Source: Enterococcus sp. DIV0212c (lineage in GTDB: Bacteria > Bacillota > Bacilli > Lactobacillales > Enterococcaceae). From it: a stretch of 36,430 nt of DNA. Location of the stretch: positions 1 to 36,430 of the forward strand of contig NZ_JAFREN010000005.1 of assembly GCF_017377505.1 (NCBI RefSeq). The letters run 5' to 3'. This document shows positions 1 to 9,104 of the stretch, one piece after another. The translations under genes and the position numbers were made by a program. Each line of letters opens with the position of its first letter. The stretch's first letter is position 1. A model generated the notes under the pieces. It was given only the letters and a program-made list of their open reading frames with translations, had not been told where the DNA came from and ran no database searches.

Positions 1-24
1 TTGTCTCTGAGCGCTTCTGTTTTT

Positions 25-1926
25 TTATTTATGTTTATAAGAATAGTGATCATGGTTGTCTAATCGCTGTTTCAACTGTTTAGTATCTTTTATCAAAGAT
101 AGACCGATCGTTGTGTCTTTGACTTTCAATCGTTTTACCTGACGATCTACAATTTGACGTGTGGAAATAATATCATCATTTTTTTCGATAGCAGTTTTTT
201 TGTCAGAAAAAGGTTTATGAGCCGCTAATTGCATTCCGAAAGAATTATACAAGAGCGTGTATCCGCCGATTCCAGTCACTTTTTGGTAGGCTCGTGAAAA
301 GCCGCCATCAATCACAATCATTTTTCCATCCGCTTTAATTGGAGATTCACCTTTGAGTAGTTTGACAGGTGTATGCCCATTGATGATATGAGCATCTGGT
401 TCATTGATTGAAAAGGCATTTAAAATACGGCAACAGACCTCAGGATCATTCCTTAACTCATAATAAGCATTTTTCTCCTCAATATGGGTTTCACTATCTT
501 TGATAAAATAACGTTCGAATGTTTTCATAGCTTTTTTTCCAAAGAGTGATGAACATTCACCGCACCAAAGATACCAGACGAGATCAGTTGGAAAGTCTTC
601 AGTTTGCCAAGGTTGTTCAAACGATTGTTTAATATTAGCTTCAAAAAAATCAAGTAAGCTTTTACCACTATACGTTTTTTCATTGAATAACACTGATTGA
701 AAAGATCCATCTTTGTTAAGAGGGATACAGCCATGTATCAATAAATTGTTATTATAGGAAAGATAAAGTGAGCCTTTTTCTATGAGAAAAGCCATATGCT
801 GATTTAATTTTTGGGCATGTTGAAATTGCTCTAGTAAATCTGTGATAACTCGTTCTTCATCTTTAGATAGTTGATAAGGATCGTTCCAATCGATTGTTTG
901 AAAGCAAGTATTGACTAAATTGTAAGTTTGTTTATTAATCATAAGCTGATTTTCTTGAATTGTATTCAATAATAATCGATGCTTCATCTGAAATTCTGGT
1001 CGCCGTTTGATAATTTGACCTTCTAACTTTTCTTGGATGATCGCCATTGCTTGCTGAATTTTCATCGAATCAGTTACTTCGGCTATTGAAAGCTTCCTGT
1101 AAGGATTTTCCTTCGGCTTAAAATGGATATTCTCATGATAGGTTTTACGACTAAATGATTTTAGTAACTGTAAATCAATACCATACGCATTTTCTAATAG
1201 ATCAAGATTGCCATAACGGGCGCAGATCCGCAATACATTTGCTAAACAAGCTTTTGATCCACTCACTGCACCTAACCAAATGATATCGTGATTTCCCCAC
1301 TGAATGTCTAAGGAATGGTACTCAGTTAAAGAGTCCATAATTTTGTCAGGATGAGGCCCACGATCATAAATATCTCCAATCACATGAAGATGATCAATGA
1401 CAAAACGTTGAGTCAAATACGCTAAATCAGTAATAAAATATTCTGCTTCATCAAGTTCGATGATTTTTTTGATTATTTGACGATAGTAGGCTTTTTTGTC
1501 AGTGGTTTCATCGTACTGATAAATCAATTCTTCTAAGATATAAGCATAGGTTTTAGGTAAGGCTTTACGAACTTTAGATCGAGTATATTTACTTGATGAA
1601 AAACGAACGATAATCAGCAGATGTTCAATTGTTTCAAACCACCAGTTTTGAGATAAAACGTGTTGTCTTTTTAAAGACTGAATTTTTTCTTCAGGGTAAT
1701 AAATCAAAAAACACAATTCATCCATTTGTTCTATAGAAAGTTCTTGATTAAATAGAGTATGAACTTTGTTACGAATGCTTCCAGAACCGTTTCTTAAAAT
1801 ATGGTTGAAGGCATCGAATTCCCCGTGAAGGTCGCTGATGAAATGTTCGGTTCCTTTGGGTAAATTTAAAATGGCTTCTAGATTGATAATTTCAGCAATC
1901 AGTTCTTTAGATTGAAAGTTGCTCAT
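25..1926 (-). CDS. fbp: Fructose-1,6-bisphosphatase, class III
   Basis: Hydrolyses fructose-1,6-bisphosphate to fructose-6-phosphate, the committed step of gluconeogenesis, in the cytoplasm. The 633-aa length fits the long Firmicute class III family. It shows metallophosphatase motifs in order: D32-x-H34 (SDLHGEF), GDIYDRG, QWGNHD, and near the C-terminus NGHTPVK followed by DGGFSRAY. A GTG six bases upstream is also in frame, but AAGGAG lies 8 bases from the ATG at 1926 and only 2 from the GTG, so the ATG is chosen. The stop of the PPDK regulatory protein lies inside this ribosome site, so the two genes are almost certainly cotranscribed and possibly translationally coupled. The co-location with ppdK and a CcpN-like repressor fits a gluconeogenic role. 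Confidence 0.95.
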   Translation of the reverse strand: MSNFQSKELIAEIINLEAILNLPKGTEHFISDLHGEFDAFNHILRNGSGSIRNKVHTLFNQELSIEQMDELCFLIYYPEEKIQSLKRQHVLSQNWWFETIEHLLIIVRFSSSKYTRSKVRKALPKTYAYILEELIYQYDETTDKKAYYRQIIKKIIELDEAEYFITDLAYLTQRFVIDHLHVIGDIYDRGPHPDKIMDSLTEYHSLDIQWGNHDIIWLGAVSGSKACLANVLRICARYGNLDLLENAYGIDLQLLKSFSRKTYHENIHFKPKENPYRKLSIAEVTDSMKIQQAMAIIQEKLEGQIIKRRPEFQMKHRLLLNTIQENQLMINKQTYNLVNTCFQTIDWNDPYQLSKDEERVITDLLEQFQHAQKLNQHMAFLIEKGSLYLSYNNNLLIHGCIPLNKDGSFQSVLFNEKTYSGKSLLDFFEANIKQSFEQPWQTEDFPTDLVWYLWCGECSSLFGKKAMKTFERYFIKDSETHIEEKNAYYELRNDPEVCCRILNAFSINEPDAHIINGHTPVKLLKGESPIKADGKMIVIDGGFSRAYQKVTGIGGYTLLYNSFGMQLAAHKPFSDKKTAIEKNDDIISTRQIVDRQVKRLKVKDTTIGLSLIKDTKQLKQRLDNHDHYSYKHK

Positions 1927-1938
1927 CTGCACGACTCC

Positions 1939-2754
1939 TTAGCGTTCGTTTTGGGCTAAATCTTCGATGATCGTTGTTGTTTCTTCAATGGATTTTTTAT
2001 CGACGTTGATTACTAAAGCATTATATTTTTCAAAAACGCTATTTGCATAATCCAATTCTTCTTGAATACGATCGGCATTTGTATAGGCAGAGTCTTCTTT
2101 TAACCCTAAAGAATGCAGACGAGATTTACGGATGTCCATTAAACTATCGATACTCGTTGTTAAACCAATGATTTTTTTAGGATCGATTTGGTCTAGTTCA
2201 GCAGGTAAAGCAACTTCTGGGATCAAAGGTAGGTTCGCCACTTTATGATTTCGGTTTGCCATATACATACTCAATGGTGTTTTAGATGTGCGGGAAACAC
2301 CTAATAATACATAATCAGCTTCTAAGAAGCCTTTTGAATCTTTACCATCGTCATACCGAACCGCAAATTCAATTGCTGAAACACGGCTGAAGTATTGTTC
2401 GTTTAACTTATGGATAGCTCCAGGTTCTTGTAGAGGCTGAACACCAAAGGTTCCCTCAACGATTTCACTTAGTGGACTCATGTAATCGACATATTGTAGT
2501 CCGGTACGATTAGAGAAATCTTTGACTAAATTTACAAGTTTTTTATTCACCAATGTCGTGACCACAACAGCTTTATCATGTAGAGCATCTTTTAAAATGG
2601 GCTGTAATAATTCTTCATCAGTGATGAAAGGAAAACGTTGAATATCGCTCATATCAATACTTGGGTATTGTGCTGACACTGCTGAAATGATTTTTTGTGC
2701 AGTTTCTCCAACGGAATCTGATACTAAATAAATTTTGATTTTGTTCTTTTGCAT
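1939..2754 (-). CDS. Pyruvate, phosphate dikinase regulatory protein (bifunctional kinase / phosphorylase, DUF299)
   Basis: This family inactivates PPDK by ADP-dependent phosphorylation of a threonine next to the catalytic histidine, and reactivates it by phosphate-dependent dephosphorylation. The 271-aa protein begins with the family signature VSDSVGETA (residues 11-19) and has the P-loop-like GVSRTSKTP at 152-160, the nucleotide-binding segment of this family. Length is typical. An AGGAG-type site (ATAGGAGCG) precedes the ATG. It lies between the ccpN-like gene (90-base gap) and fbp (12-base gap), all on one strand, facing away from its target ppdK about 0.9 kb away. In B. subtilis the homologue yqfL is also the partner of ccpN. 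PPDK is present here, so the substrate assignment is secure. Confidence 0.95.
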   Translation of the reverse strand: MQKNKIKIYLVSDSVGETAQKIISAVSAQYPSIDMSDIQRFPFITDEELLQPILKDALHDKAVVVTTLVNKKLVNLVKDFSNRTGLQYVDYMSPLSEIVEGTFGVQPLQEPGAIHKLNEQYFSRVSAIEFAVRYDDGKDSKGFLEADYVLLGVSRTSKTPLSMYMANRNHKVANLPLIPEVALPAELDQIDPKKIIGLTTSIDSLMDIRKSRLHSLGLKEDSAYTNADRIQEELDYANSVFEKYNALVINVDKKSIEETTTIIEDLAQNER

Positions 2755-2844
2755 ACGTGCACGCTCCTATTTTTTTATAGCTCTAAATATTGTCTCTTTT
2801 TAAATAAATTTTAAAAGAGCAATCGCGAAGAACTATTTTATTTG

Positions 2845-3480
2845 TTAGTAGTTTTCTTTTTCAATGTCATTACCTGCATTAATAAAGTAAGCCATCATCC
2901 TAGTTTTTGTTACTTTACCGATTACTTTTTTTGGTTGATCGATCTCAACGACAGGCAATGTATCAATACTATGTTGCATCAATAATCCGCCCGCTTCTAG
3001 AATAGTGCGGTCGCGAGTTATCGTAATAATATTAGGCATGCGGCTCATGATCATAGCAACAGGGGTTTTTTCTGTATTAGGGTTACTGATCGCAGCTCGT
3101 AATAAATCTTTACGAGACAAAATGCCGTTTAACTCATCGTTGTCATCTTTGACATATAAAGAACCGACATCATACATAAATAAATTTGTTACGGCATCAT
3201 AAACCGTTGTACTTTGATGGATAAGTATGGGTGGCAGCATAATATCTTCTACAGTTTTTTTGTACAATTTTTCATAAAGCAAAGGTTCAATTGTCTGACC
3301 TGTATAAAAATAGCCAACTTTTGGTCTCGCATCAAGCAAACCAGTCATCGTCAAAATAGCTAAATCGCTTCTCAAGGTTGCTCGGCTTAAACCAAGTGTT
3401 TTAGCAATGCTGTCTCCACTGATTGGCTCATTTTCCTTGACGATCTTGATGATCTCTAATTGTCTTGAGGTAAGCTTCAT
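2845..3480 (-). CDS. ccpN: CcpN-type transcriptional repressor (winged HTH plus two CBS domains)
   Basis: 211 aa. Residues 1-60 form a DeoR-like winged helix (LTSRQLEIIKIVKE, then SRATLRSDLAIL as recognition helix). Residues about 75-130 and 138-205 are two CBS domains, the nucleotide-sensing part of the CcpN/YqzB family. B. subtilis CcpN represses gluconeogenic genes (gapB, pckA) during glycolysis. Here the divergent neighbour is ppdK and the downstream genes are the PPDK regulator and fbp, so the likely regulon is PEP synthesis and gluconeogenesis. Its own promoter (TTGCAT, 17 bases, TATAAT) has a CcpN-like box over the expected transcription start, suggesting autorepression. Gene identity follows from domain order and synteny; the ligand is not visible in the sequence. 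Confidence 0.88.
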   Translation of the reverse strand: MKLTSRQLEIIKIVKENEPISGDSIAKTLGLSRATLRSDLAILTMTGLLDARPKVGYFYTGQTIEPLLYEKLYKKTVEDIMLPPILIHQSTTVYDAVTNLFMYDVGSLYVKDDNDELNGILSRKDLLRAAISNPNTEKTPVAMIMSRMPNIITITRDRTILEAGGLLMQHSIDTLPVVEIDQPKKVIGKVTKTRMMAYFINAGNDIEKENY

Positions 3481-3501
3481 TTTATCAACCTACTTTCTAA
3501 A

Positions 3502-3513
3502 TGTGACACACTA
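3502..3513 (+). promoter_or_regulatory. CcpN-like operator box 1 (ccpN side)
   Basis: TGTGACACACTA. It agrees at 10 of 11 positions with the published B. subtilis CcpN consensus TRTGHYATAYW (recalled). The core is an imperfect dyad TGTG-N3-CACT. It overlaps the predicted ccpN transcription start, a position suited to autorepression. Confidence 0.7.
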
Positions 3514-3516
3514 ATT

Positions 3517-3545
3517 ATTATATATTTCTTATAAAAATAATGCAA
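3517..3545 (-). promoter_or_regulatory. SigA promoter of ccpN
   Basis: On the minus strand TTGCAT (3545-3540) and TATAAT (3522-3517) are separated by exactly 17 bases. The expected start is near 3510, inside a CcpN-like box at 3502-3513. Confidence 0.75.
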
Positions 3546-3573
3546 CAATAAAAAAAAGTTACACTATTACCTG

Positions 3574-3602
3574 TTGACTTTGAATGTGATACACAATATA
3601 AT
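3574..3602 (+). promoter_or_regulatory. SigA promoter of ppdK
   Basis: TTGACT (3574-3579), a 17-base spacer and TATAAT (3597-3602): close to perfect consensus. CcpN-like box 2 fills most of the spacer, so a bound repressor would exclude RNA polymerase. Expected start near 3609, giving a leader of about 45 bases. Confidence 0.85.
3585..3596 (+). promoter_or_regulatory. CcpN-like operator box 2 (ppdK promoter spacer)
   Basis: TGTGATACACAA, lying between the -35 and -10 hexamers of ppdK. It differs from box 1 at two positions and keeps the TGTG-N3-CACA dyad. Confidence 0.75.
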
Positions 3603-3616
3603 CGTTTTGAAAGTAA

Positions 3617-3628
3617 TGTGATACACTA
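3617..3628 (+). promoter_or_regulatory. CcpN-like operator box 3 (ppdK leader)
   Basis: TGTGATACACTA, starting 32 bases after box 2 (about three helical turns) and just downstream of the expected ppdK start. A weaker related half-site, ACACTATT, lies at 3561-3568 upstream of the -35 element. Confidence 0.75.
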
Positions 3629-3654
3629 TATGGAAAATGAAGGAGAGTTTGCTC

Positions 3655-6264
3655 GTGAGATATGTAAGTGATTTTTCAGAAGGAAGCAAAGAACAAGCAG
3701 ATTTATTAGGAGGCAAGGGAGCTAACTTAGCAGAAATGACAAAATTAGCATTACCTGTACCGACCGGTTTCACCATTACCACAAAGGCTTGCTTAGATTA
3801 TTTACAAAAGAAAGAATTCGTTTCAAATGAGTTAAATAAGGAAATCCGACAACATATTGAGAGTATGGAAACAAGAACAAAGAAAAAATTTGGAGCAGCA
3901 GCTGATCCGCTTTTAGTTTCAGTGAGAAGCGGATCGAAATTTTCAATGCCGGGAATGATGGATACGATTCTAAATTTAGGATTAAACGATGAAACAGTGA
4001 TTGGTTTGATTCAAAAAACAGGTGACAGTCGTTTTGCTTATGATTGTTATAGAAGACTTTTACAAATGTTTGGTGATGTAGTTTGTGGGATTGATAAAAA
4101 TCGATTTGAAGAACAATTGGATTTTTATAAGTCAAAGAATAAATATGTTTTGGATACTGAAATGCAGGCAGAAGATTGGCAGAAATTGGTAGCGGTTTAT
4201 AAAGATATCTTTTTGGAAGTCAGTCATCAACCATTCCCGCAAGATCCATACGAACAGCTAACTTTAGCAGTAGAAGCCGTTTTTCGTTCATGGAATAACC
4301 GCAGAGCGATCACATATCGTCGTTTACACAATATTTCAGATTCATTAGGAACAGCAGTCAATATTCAAGAGATGGTCTTTGGAAACTTTGGATCTAAAAG
4401 TGGTACAGGGGTGGCGTTTACTAGAAATCCTGCGACAGGAGAGAAAGGGATTTTCGGGGAGTTTTTACTGAATGCTCAAGGAGAGGACGTAGTTGCAGGG
4501 ATTAGAACACCTCAACCGATTAGTGAACTTGAACTGTTGATGCCAAAAGTATATCAAGAATTTTTGAAGTTAAGCGGTTTGTTGGAGAATCATTACAAAG
4601 ATATGCAAGATATTGAATTTACGCTTGAGAATGGGAAACTCTATCTTTTACAAACTAGAAATGGGAAACGAACAGCTAAATCTGCGTTCAAAGTTTGTAT
4701 TCAGTTAGTAGAAGAAGGAATTATTTCTAAAAAAGAAGCCATTCAGCGAATCAATCCAACAATGGTGACACAATTACTTCATCCTGTCTTTGAACCAGAG
4801 TGTTTAAAAGAGGCTGCCATTTTTGCAAAAGGGTTGCCAGCGAGTCCTGGGGCAGCCAGCGGAAACATTTATTTTACGGCAGAACAAGCGAAAAAAGCGA
4901 GTGAACAAGGGGAAAAAGTTATTTTGATTCGTCAAGAAACATCGCCAGAAGATATAGAAGGAATGGTCGTTAGTGAAGCTATCGTGACTTCTAGAGGCGG
5001 TATGACATCACATGCTGCTGTTGTAGCTAGAGGCATGGGTGTATGCTGTGTTGCAGGCTGTGAAGAAGTTTATGTAGATGAATTTTTGGAACAAGCAACC
5101 GCAGATGGGGTTACTTTGCATCAAGGTGATACTATTTCTGTAGATGGAACAACAGGAACCATTTACAAAGGCAGTATCCCTTATGTACAAGGCGATGAAT
5201 GGCAAGTCTTAGAAATTATTACAGATTGGGCTAAAGAGGCGGCAAGTATCGATGTTAAAGCAAATGCTGAAACGCCGGCAGATATTGAAACCGCATTAAA
5301 ATTAGGTGCAGAAGGGATTGGTTTAGCAAGAACGGAGCATATGTTTTTCGGGGAAGAACGAATTTTTGAAATGCGGAAAATGATTCTTGCGGAAAACGAA
5401 GAATCGCTCATGGCACCGTTAAACCAACTAAAAGAATTTCAAAAAGAAGATTTCCGAACAATGTTTACTTTATTAAAAAATAAATCATGCACTATTCGCT
5501 TATTAGATCCTCCGTTACATGAATTTCTACCGCAAACTGAAGAGGAAATTATACATTTAGCAAATGCTACAAAACGAACAAAAGAGCAAATCCATCATCG
5601 AATCGCAGAGCTGCGTGAACAAAATCCGATGTTAGGGCATCGGGGTTGCCGTTTAGCTATTACAACGCCGCAAATTTATGAAATGCAAGTCGCTGCCATT
5701 ATTGAAAGTGCCATAGAAGTCTCTCAACATGAAGGCATTTCAACAATTGTTCCAGAAATCATGATTCCATTGATCGGGAGTCAAGAAGAAATGCGTTGGT
5801 TAAGAGAACGTCTTGTTCGGACAATTCAAGAGATTTTTGATGAGAAAGAACAAGTTATCCCATATAAAATTGGAACGATGTTAGAAATACCGAGAGCGTG
5901 TTTAACTGCTGAGAAAATCGCAGAAACCGCTGACTTTTTCAGTTTTGGTACGAATGATTTAACTCAACTGACTTATGGTTTTTCTAGGGATGATTCAGTC
6001 AAATTTATAGGTGCTTACCAAGAGAAACAGCTTCTAAAAAATGATCCATTTCAACATATCGATGAAGAAGGTGTTGGTATGTTAATGAAAATTGCTGTTG
6101 ATAAAATAAGAGAAGTTGATCCGACAATTAAAATCGGCGTTTGTGGTGAGGTTGGCGGAGATCCTCAATCTATTCGTTTCTTGAAAAAGATTGGTGTGGA
6201 TTATATTTCCTGTTCACCGTATCGGATTCCAGCTGCTATTTTAACCATTGCTCAAGAGTCTTAG
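3655..6264 (+). CDS. ppdK: Pyruvate, phosphate dikinase
   Basis: Interconverts pyruvate, ATP and phosphate with PEP, AMP and pyrophosphate in the cytoplasm. The N-terminal ATP-grasp part has LGGKGANLAEM and VSVRSGSKFSMPGMMDT. The central phosphohistidine domain has GGMTSHAAVVARG, with catalytic H453 and the regulatory T451 that the neighbouring regulatory protein would modify. The C-terminal barrel has FGTNDLTQLTYG and GVCGEVGGD with catalytic C830. These numbers sit within two residues of the Clostridium symbiosum enzyme. The longest frame starts at ATG 3637, but that ATG precedes and abuts AAGGAG at 3640-3645; GTG 3655 is 9 bases downstream of it and gives 869 aa, the usual length. It is single in its operon, ends in a strong terminator, and is divergent from its likely repressor gene. 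Confidence 0.95.
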   Translation: MRYVSDFSEGSKEQADLLGGKGANLAEMTKLALPVPTGFTITTKACLDYLQKKEFVSNELNKEIRQHIESMETRTKKKFGAAADPLLVSVRSGSKFSMPGMMDTILNLGLNDETVIGLIQKTGDSRFAYDCYRRLLQMFGDVVCGIDKNRFEEQLDFYKSKNKYVLDTEMQAEDWQKLVAVYKDIFLEVSHQPFPQDPYEQLTLAVEAVFRSWNNRRAITYRRLHNISDSLGTAVNIQEMVFGNFGSKSGTGVAFTRNPATGEKGIFGEFLLNAQGEDVVAGIRTPQPISELELLMPKVYQEFLKLSGLLENHYKDMQDIEFTLENGKLYLLQTRNGKRTAKSAFKVCIQLVEEGIISKKEAIQRINPTMVTQLLHPVFEPECLKEAAIFAKGLPASPGAASGNIYFTAEQAKKASEQGEKVILIRQETSPEDIEGMVVSEAIVTSRGGMTSHAAVVARGMGVCCVAGCEEVYVDEFLEQATADGVTLHQGDTISVDGTTGTIYKGSIPYVQGDEWQVLEIITDWAKEAASIDVKANAETPADIETALKLGAEGIGLARTEHMFFGEERIFEMRKMILAENEESLMAPLNQLKEFQKEDFRTMFTLLKNKSCTIRLLDPPLHEFLPQTEEEIIHLANATKRTKEQIHHRIAELREQNPMLGHRGCRLAITTPQIYEMQVAAIIESAIEVSQHEGISTIVPEIMIPLIGSQEEMRWLRERLVRTIQEIFDEKEQVIPYKIGTMLEIPRACLTAEKIAETADFFSFGTNDLTQLTYGFSRDDSVKFIGAYQEKQLLKNDPFQHIDEEGVGMLMKIAVDKIREVDPTIKIGVCGEVGGDPQSIRFLKKIGVDYISCSPYRIPAAILTIAQES

Positions 6265-6351
6265 AAAACATTTGAAGCTCTATATCTAGGTTCAGTGAGA
6301 TGTGAGTGAGACAAAATTTTATTAAGAATTGAAGGCTTCGGAAATTTTCTA

Positions 6352-6388
6352 AAGACCGCACAATGCGTTTATGCATTGTGTGGTTTTT
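6352..6388 (+). terminator. Rho-independent terminator of ppdK
   Basis: The stem pairs ACCGCACAATGC with GCATTGTGTGGT around a six-base loop, with one bulge, followed by a T run. It starts about 90 bases after the ppdK stop. Confidence 0.85.
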
Positions 6389-6520
6389 AGTCTAATCGTT
6401 AGATCTTTACATTTTTGTTAGAAAGAATTAAGTACAGGGAGTTACATAGAGTATTATTTGTTTGGTGCGTTTCTGTAAGTCCAGCTTTTCATTTTAGTCT
6501 GTTTTTCTTTCAGTAAATGG

Positions 6521-6526
6521 TATAAT
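6521..6526 (+). promoter_or_regulatory. -10 element upstream of the serine hydrolase
   Basis: A perfect TATAAT lies 35 bases before the ATG of the next gene. No good -35 hexamer is seen at 16-18 bases, so the promoter call is only moderate. The rest of 6389-6560 shows nothing else. Confidence 0.5.
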
Positions 6527-6560
6527 TTATTTGAAATGGATAAAGGAAGAAGTGTACTGA

Positions 6561-7658
6561 ATGAGTAAACGATCAAAAGGCTATATTATTGTAGGACTGC
6601 TAGTTTTGTTTTTATTAATCGGATGGTTCTTTAATAAGGAAAACGGCTTTTTTGAAGAATCCGGCTCTGAGCCGAAGCAAAATGTCAAAGACGAAGCAAC
6701 TGCTAAATCAGAGGTGAAAAAATATATTGATCAAGAAATCAAAGATGCTCATTTCCAAGGAACAGCATTGATCGTTAGTCAAGGAGCCATTTTTTCTCAA
6801 CAAAGTTATGGGTATGCTGATGCAGAAAAGAAATTGTCTAACAAAGTGAACAGTGTATTTCCTATTGCTTCTTTGCAAAAAATAATTACGGGAGCAATTA
6901 TTTTAGAATTAGTAAAAGATGGTAAACTTACATTTGATACGACGTTAGATACATTTTTTCCAGAAGTTGCTTTTAGTCAGGATATTACCATCAGAGAACT
7001 GCTTAACCATAGCTCTGGAATCATGATGGAAGAAGAAGAGCCTGCAACACTATTAAAGGATCAAAAAAGCCAACTTGATAATACTTTAACAACATTGACT
7101 GTTACACAGGACAAAGAATTTTTTTATACAAATGGAAATTATACGCTGTTAGCCGGAATCATTTCCAAAATTTTACAGCAACCTTATGAAGAAGTTATTC
7201 AAAAGCAAATCATAGAAAAATTAGCATTAAAGCATACGTATTTTTGGGATGATTTACCAAAAAATGAAACGAAAGCACAGCCTTATTATTATGTAGGACA
7301 AGATTATCAGCCTGATCCTTTTCCAACAAGTGATAAGTTGTTTTCAAGTTTATTAGGTGCCGGAAATATGTATATGAGCCCTGAAGATTTTCTTGTGTTT
7401 CTTCAAAGCTTAACTAATGGGCAACTTTTTGATCAAAATGAATATGAACAGCTTGCTGATGTAAAAAACGAAGGCTATCAATCAGGGATGATTTATTTTG
7501 ATGAACTAAAATATTCTGAGGGAAATCTCGGTGGCTACGACACAGTCATTTATGGAGATCAGAATAATCAGGATTTAGTGATTCTTTTTGCAAATCAACA
7601 AGCCGAAGATGGGATGAGAGCGTTAAGCGAGCGAATCTATCAAGTTCTTTCCGAGTGA
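6561..7658 (+). CDS. Membrane-anchored serine hydrolase of the beta-lactamase / penicillin-binding fold
   Basis: 365 aa. Residues about 7-24 are a hydrophobic segment after a basic N-terminus, so the enzyme is probably tethered outside the membrane or released. The fold is the class C beta-lactamase family (PF00144): S104-L-Q-K107 is the SxxK nucleophile motif and Y189-T-N191 the YxN motif. The third motif, normally KTG or HxG, is not canonical; the best candidate is LGGY near residue 330. A ribosome site (GGAAGAAG) precedes the ATG. Relatives include FmtA-like esterases, D-Ala-D-Ala peptidases and uncharacterised hydrolases; the sequence does not decide between them, and true beta-lactamase activity is unlikely. 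It has its own -10 element and no operon partner. Confidence 0.85.
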   Translation: MSKRSKGYIIVGLLVLFLLIGWFFNKENGFFEESGSEPKQNVKDEATAKSEVKKYIDQEIKDAHFQGTALIVSQGAIFSQQSYGYADAEKKLSNKVNSVFPIASLQKIITGAIILELVKDGKLTFDTTLDTFFPEVAFSQDITIRELLNHSSGIMMEEEEPATLLKDQKSQLDNTLTTLTVTQDKEFFYTNGNYTLLAGIISKILQQPYEEVIQKQIIEKLALKHTYFWDDLPKNETKAQPYYYVGQDYQPDPFPTSDKLFSSLLGAGNMYMSPEDFLVFLQSLTNGQLFDQNEYEQLADVKNEGYQSGMIYFDELKYSEGNLGGYDTVIYGDQNNQDLVILFANQQAEDGMRALSERIYQVLSE

Positions 7659-7753
7659 GTGTTATTGACCAGAAGACGATCAATATAAAGAGAGTAAAGT
7701 TTGAATATCGTTGTGAAAATGATGAAAAAGAGATAGGAAGTTTTTCATTTTTA

Positions 7754-7762
7754 TGCTATTAT
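7754..7762 (+). promoter_or_regulatory. Extended -10 promoter element of lysA
   Basis: TGCTATTAT, an extended -10, about 30 bases before the lysA start. No clear -35 hexamer. The 134-base gap is too short for, and lacks, a lysine riboswitch. Confidence 0.45.
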
Positions 7763-7792
7763 TTTTAATAATCAATTAAAGAAGGTGAAGAG

Positions 7793-9094
7793 ATGCCATT
7801 ATTATTTGGAACGGCAAAATTTAATGAACAAGAACATTTAACGATTGGCGGTTGTGATACCGTTACTTTAGCTGAGAAATACGGAACGCCATTATTTGTT
7901 TACGATGTTGCACATATTCGTCAACGTGCCCGAGGATTTAAACAAACATTCAACGCTTTAGGAGTAAAAAATAAGGTCATTTATGCAAGTAAAGCATTTT
8001 GTTGTTTAGCGATGTATAAACTTTTAGCAGAAGAAGAAGTCGGTTGTGATGTGGTTTCAGCTGGAGAAATTTATACAGCGATCAAAGGCGGCATGTCACC
8101 TGAAAATATCGAATTTCATGGTAATAATAAGACAAAAGAAGAATTAGCATTCGCTGTAGACCAAGGCGTGGGAACAATTATTATTGATAATTTTTATGAA
8201 ATTGACTTATTAAGTACTGTTTTAAAGGAAAAAGGGAAGAAGCAAGCGGTCATGTTTCGTATTACGCCAGGAGTAGATGCACAAACGCATGATTACATTT
8301 TGACTGGACAAGTGGATTCTAAGTTTGGTTTTGATGTAAATAGCGGACAAGCAACTGCAGCTTTAGAAAAAATATTAGCTGATGAACATCTGATTTTAAA
8401 AGGGGCTCATTGTCATATTGGATCACAAATTTTTTCTGCAGAAGGTTTTTTGGCAGCTGTTGAGAAAATGTTGCTGATTCTAAATGAGTGGAAAAATACA
8501 TTTGGCTATACTGTGGATATTTTGAATATGGGGGGTGGTTTTGGTGTACAATACACCCAAGCGGATGATCCACTTGAACCAGAAGCGTTTGTTAAGGCTA
8601 TTGTAAATGCGGTGAAAGGTCAATGTGAATTATTAGATTATGCATTCCCGGAAATTTGGATCGAGCCAGGTCGTAGTATTATCGCGGAAGCTGGAACAAC
8701 GATCTACACTGTAGGTGCCCAAAAAGTGATCCCAAATGTGCGGCATTATGTTTCAGTAGATGGCGGAATGGGGGACAATATCAGACCAGCATTGTATGAT
8801 GCAGTATATGATGGATTTTTAGCGAATAGAATTAGTACAGAAACACCGGAAGAAGTGAGAATCGTTGGTAAATATTGTGAATCCGGTGATGTTTTGATCA
8901 AAGGAATCGAGTTGCCGCCAATGAATGCAGGAGACTTATTCGCAATCACAAGTACAGGTGCTTATGGCTATTCAATGGCCAATAACTATAATCGTAATCT
9001 AAAACCAGCCGTTGTATTTGTTGAAAATGGTCAAGATAAATTAGCAATTCGCCGAGAAACGTATGAAGATTTAATTGCATTAGATTGTAAATAG
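7793..9094 (+). CDS. lysA: Diaminopimelate decarboxylase
   Basis: Converts meso-diaminopimelate to L-lysine with PLP, the last step of lysine synthesis. Typical 433-aa fold III decarboxylase: VIYASKAF carries the PLP-binding K67, HCHIGSQIF and LNMGGGFG are the phosphate-binding region, EPGRSII and YCESGDVL are family motifs (the last carries the active-site Cys), and TGAYGYSMANNYN closes the barrel/beta-domain site. A ribosome site GAAGGTGAAG precedes the ATG. No other lysine-pathway gene lies in this window, so it stands alone here with its own terminator. Enterococci use L-lysine as the third residue of their cell-wall peptide, so supply of lysine links it loosely to wall synthesis. Confidence 0.95.
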   Translation: MPLLFGTAKFNEQEHLTIGGCDTVTLAEKYGTPLFVYDVAHIRQRARGFKQTFNALGVKNKVIYASKAFCCLAMYKLLAEEEVGCDVVSAGEIYTAIKGGMSPENIEFHGNNKTKEELAFAVDQGVGTIIIDNFYEIDLLSTVLKEKGKKQAVMFRITPGVDAQTHDYILTGQVDSKFGFDVNSGQATAALEKILADEHLILKGAHCHIGSQIFSAEGFLAAVEKMLLILNEWKNTFGYTVDILNMGGGFGVQYTQADDPLEPEAFVKAIVNAVKGQCELLDYAFPEIWIEPGRSIIAEAGTTIYTVGAQKVIPNVRHYVSVDGGMGDNIRPALYDAVYDGFLANRISTETPEEVRIVGKYCESGDVLIKGIELPPMNAGDLFAITSTGAYGYSMANNYNRNLKPAVVFVENGQDKLAIRRETYEDLIALDCK

Positions 9095-9104
9095 CAAGTG
9101 ATCG

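Noticed and set aside
2794..2819. CTCTTTT...AAAAGAG hairpin as a terminator between ccpN and the PPDK regulator
   Set aside because: The stem is AT-rich and is not followed by a T run on the minus strand; the three genes look cotranscribed.
7659..7792. Lysine riboswitch or T-box before lysA
   Set aside because: The gap is too short and has no T-box GGTGG element, no specifier structure and no attenuator hairpin.
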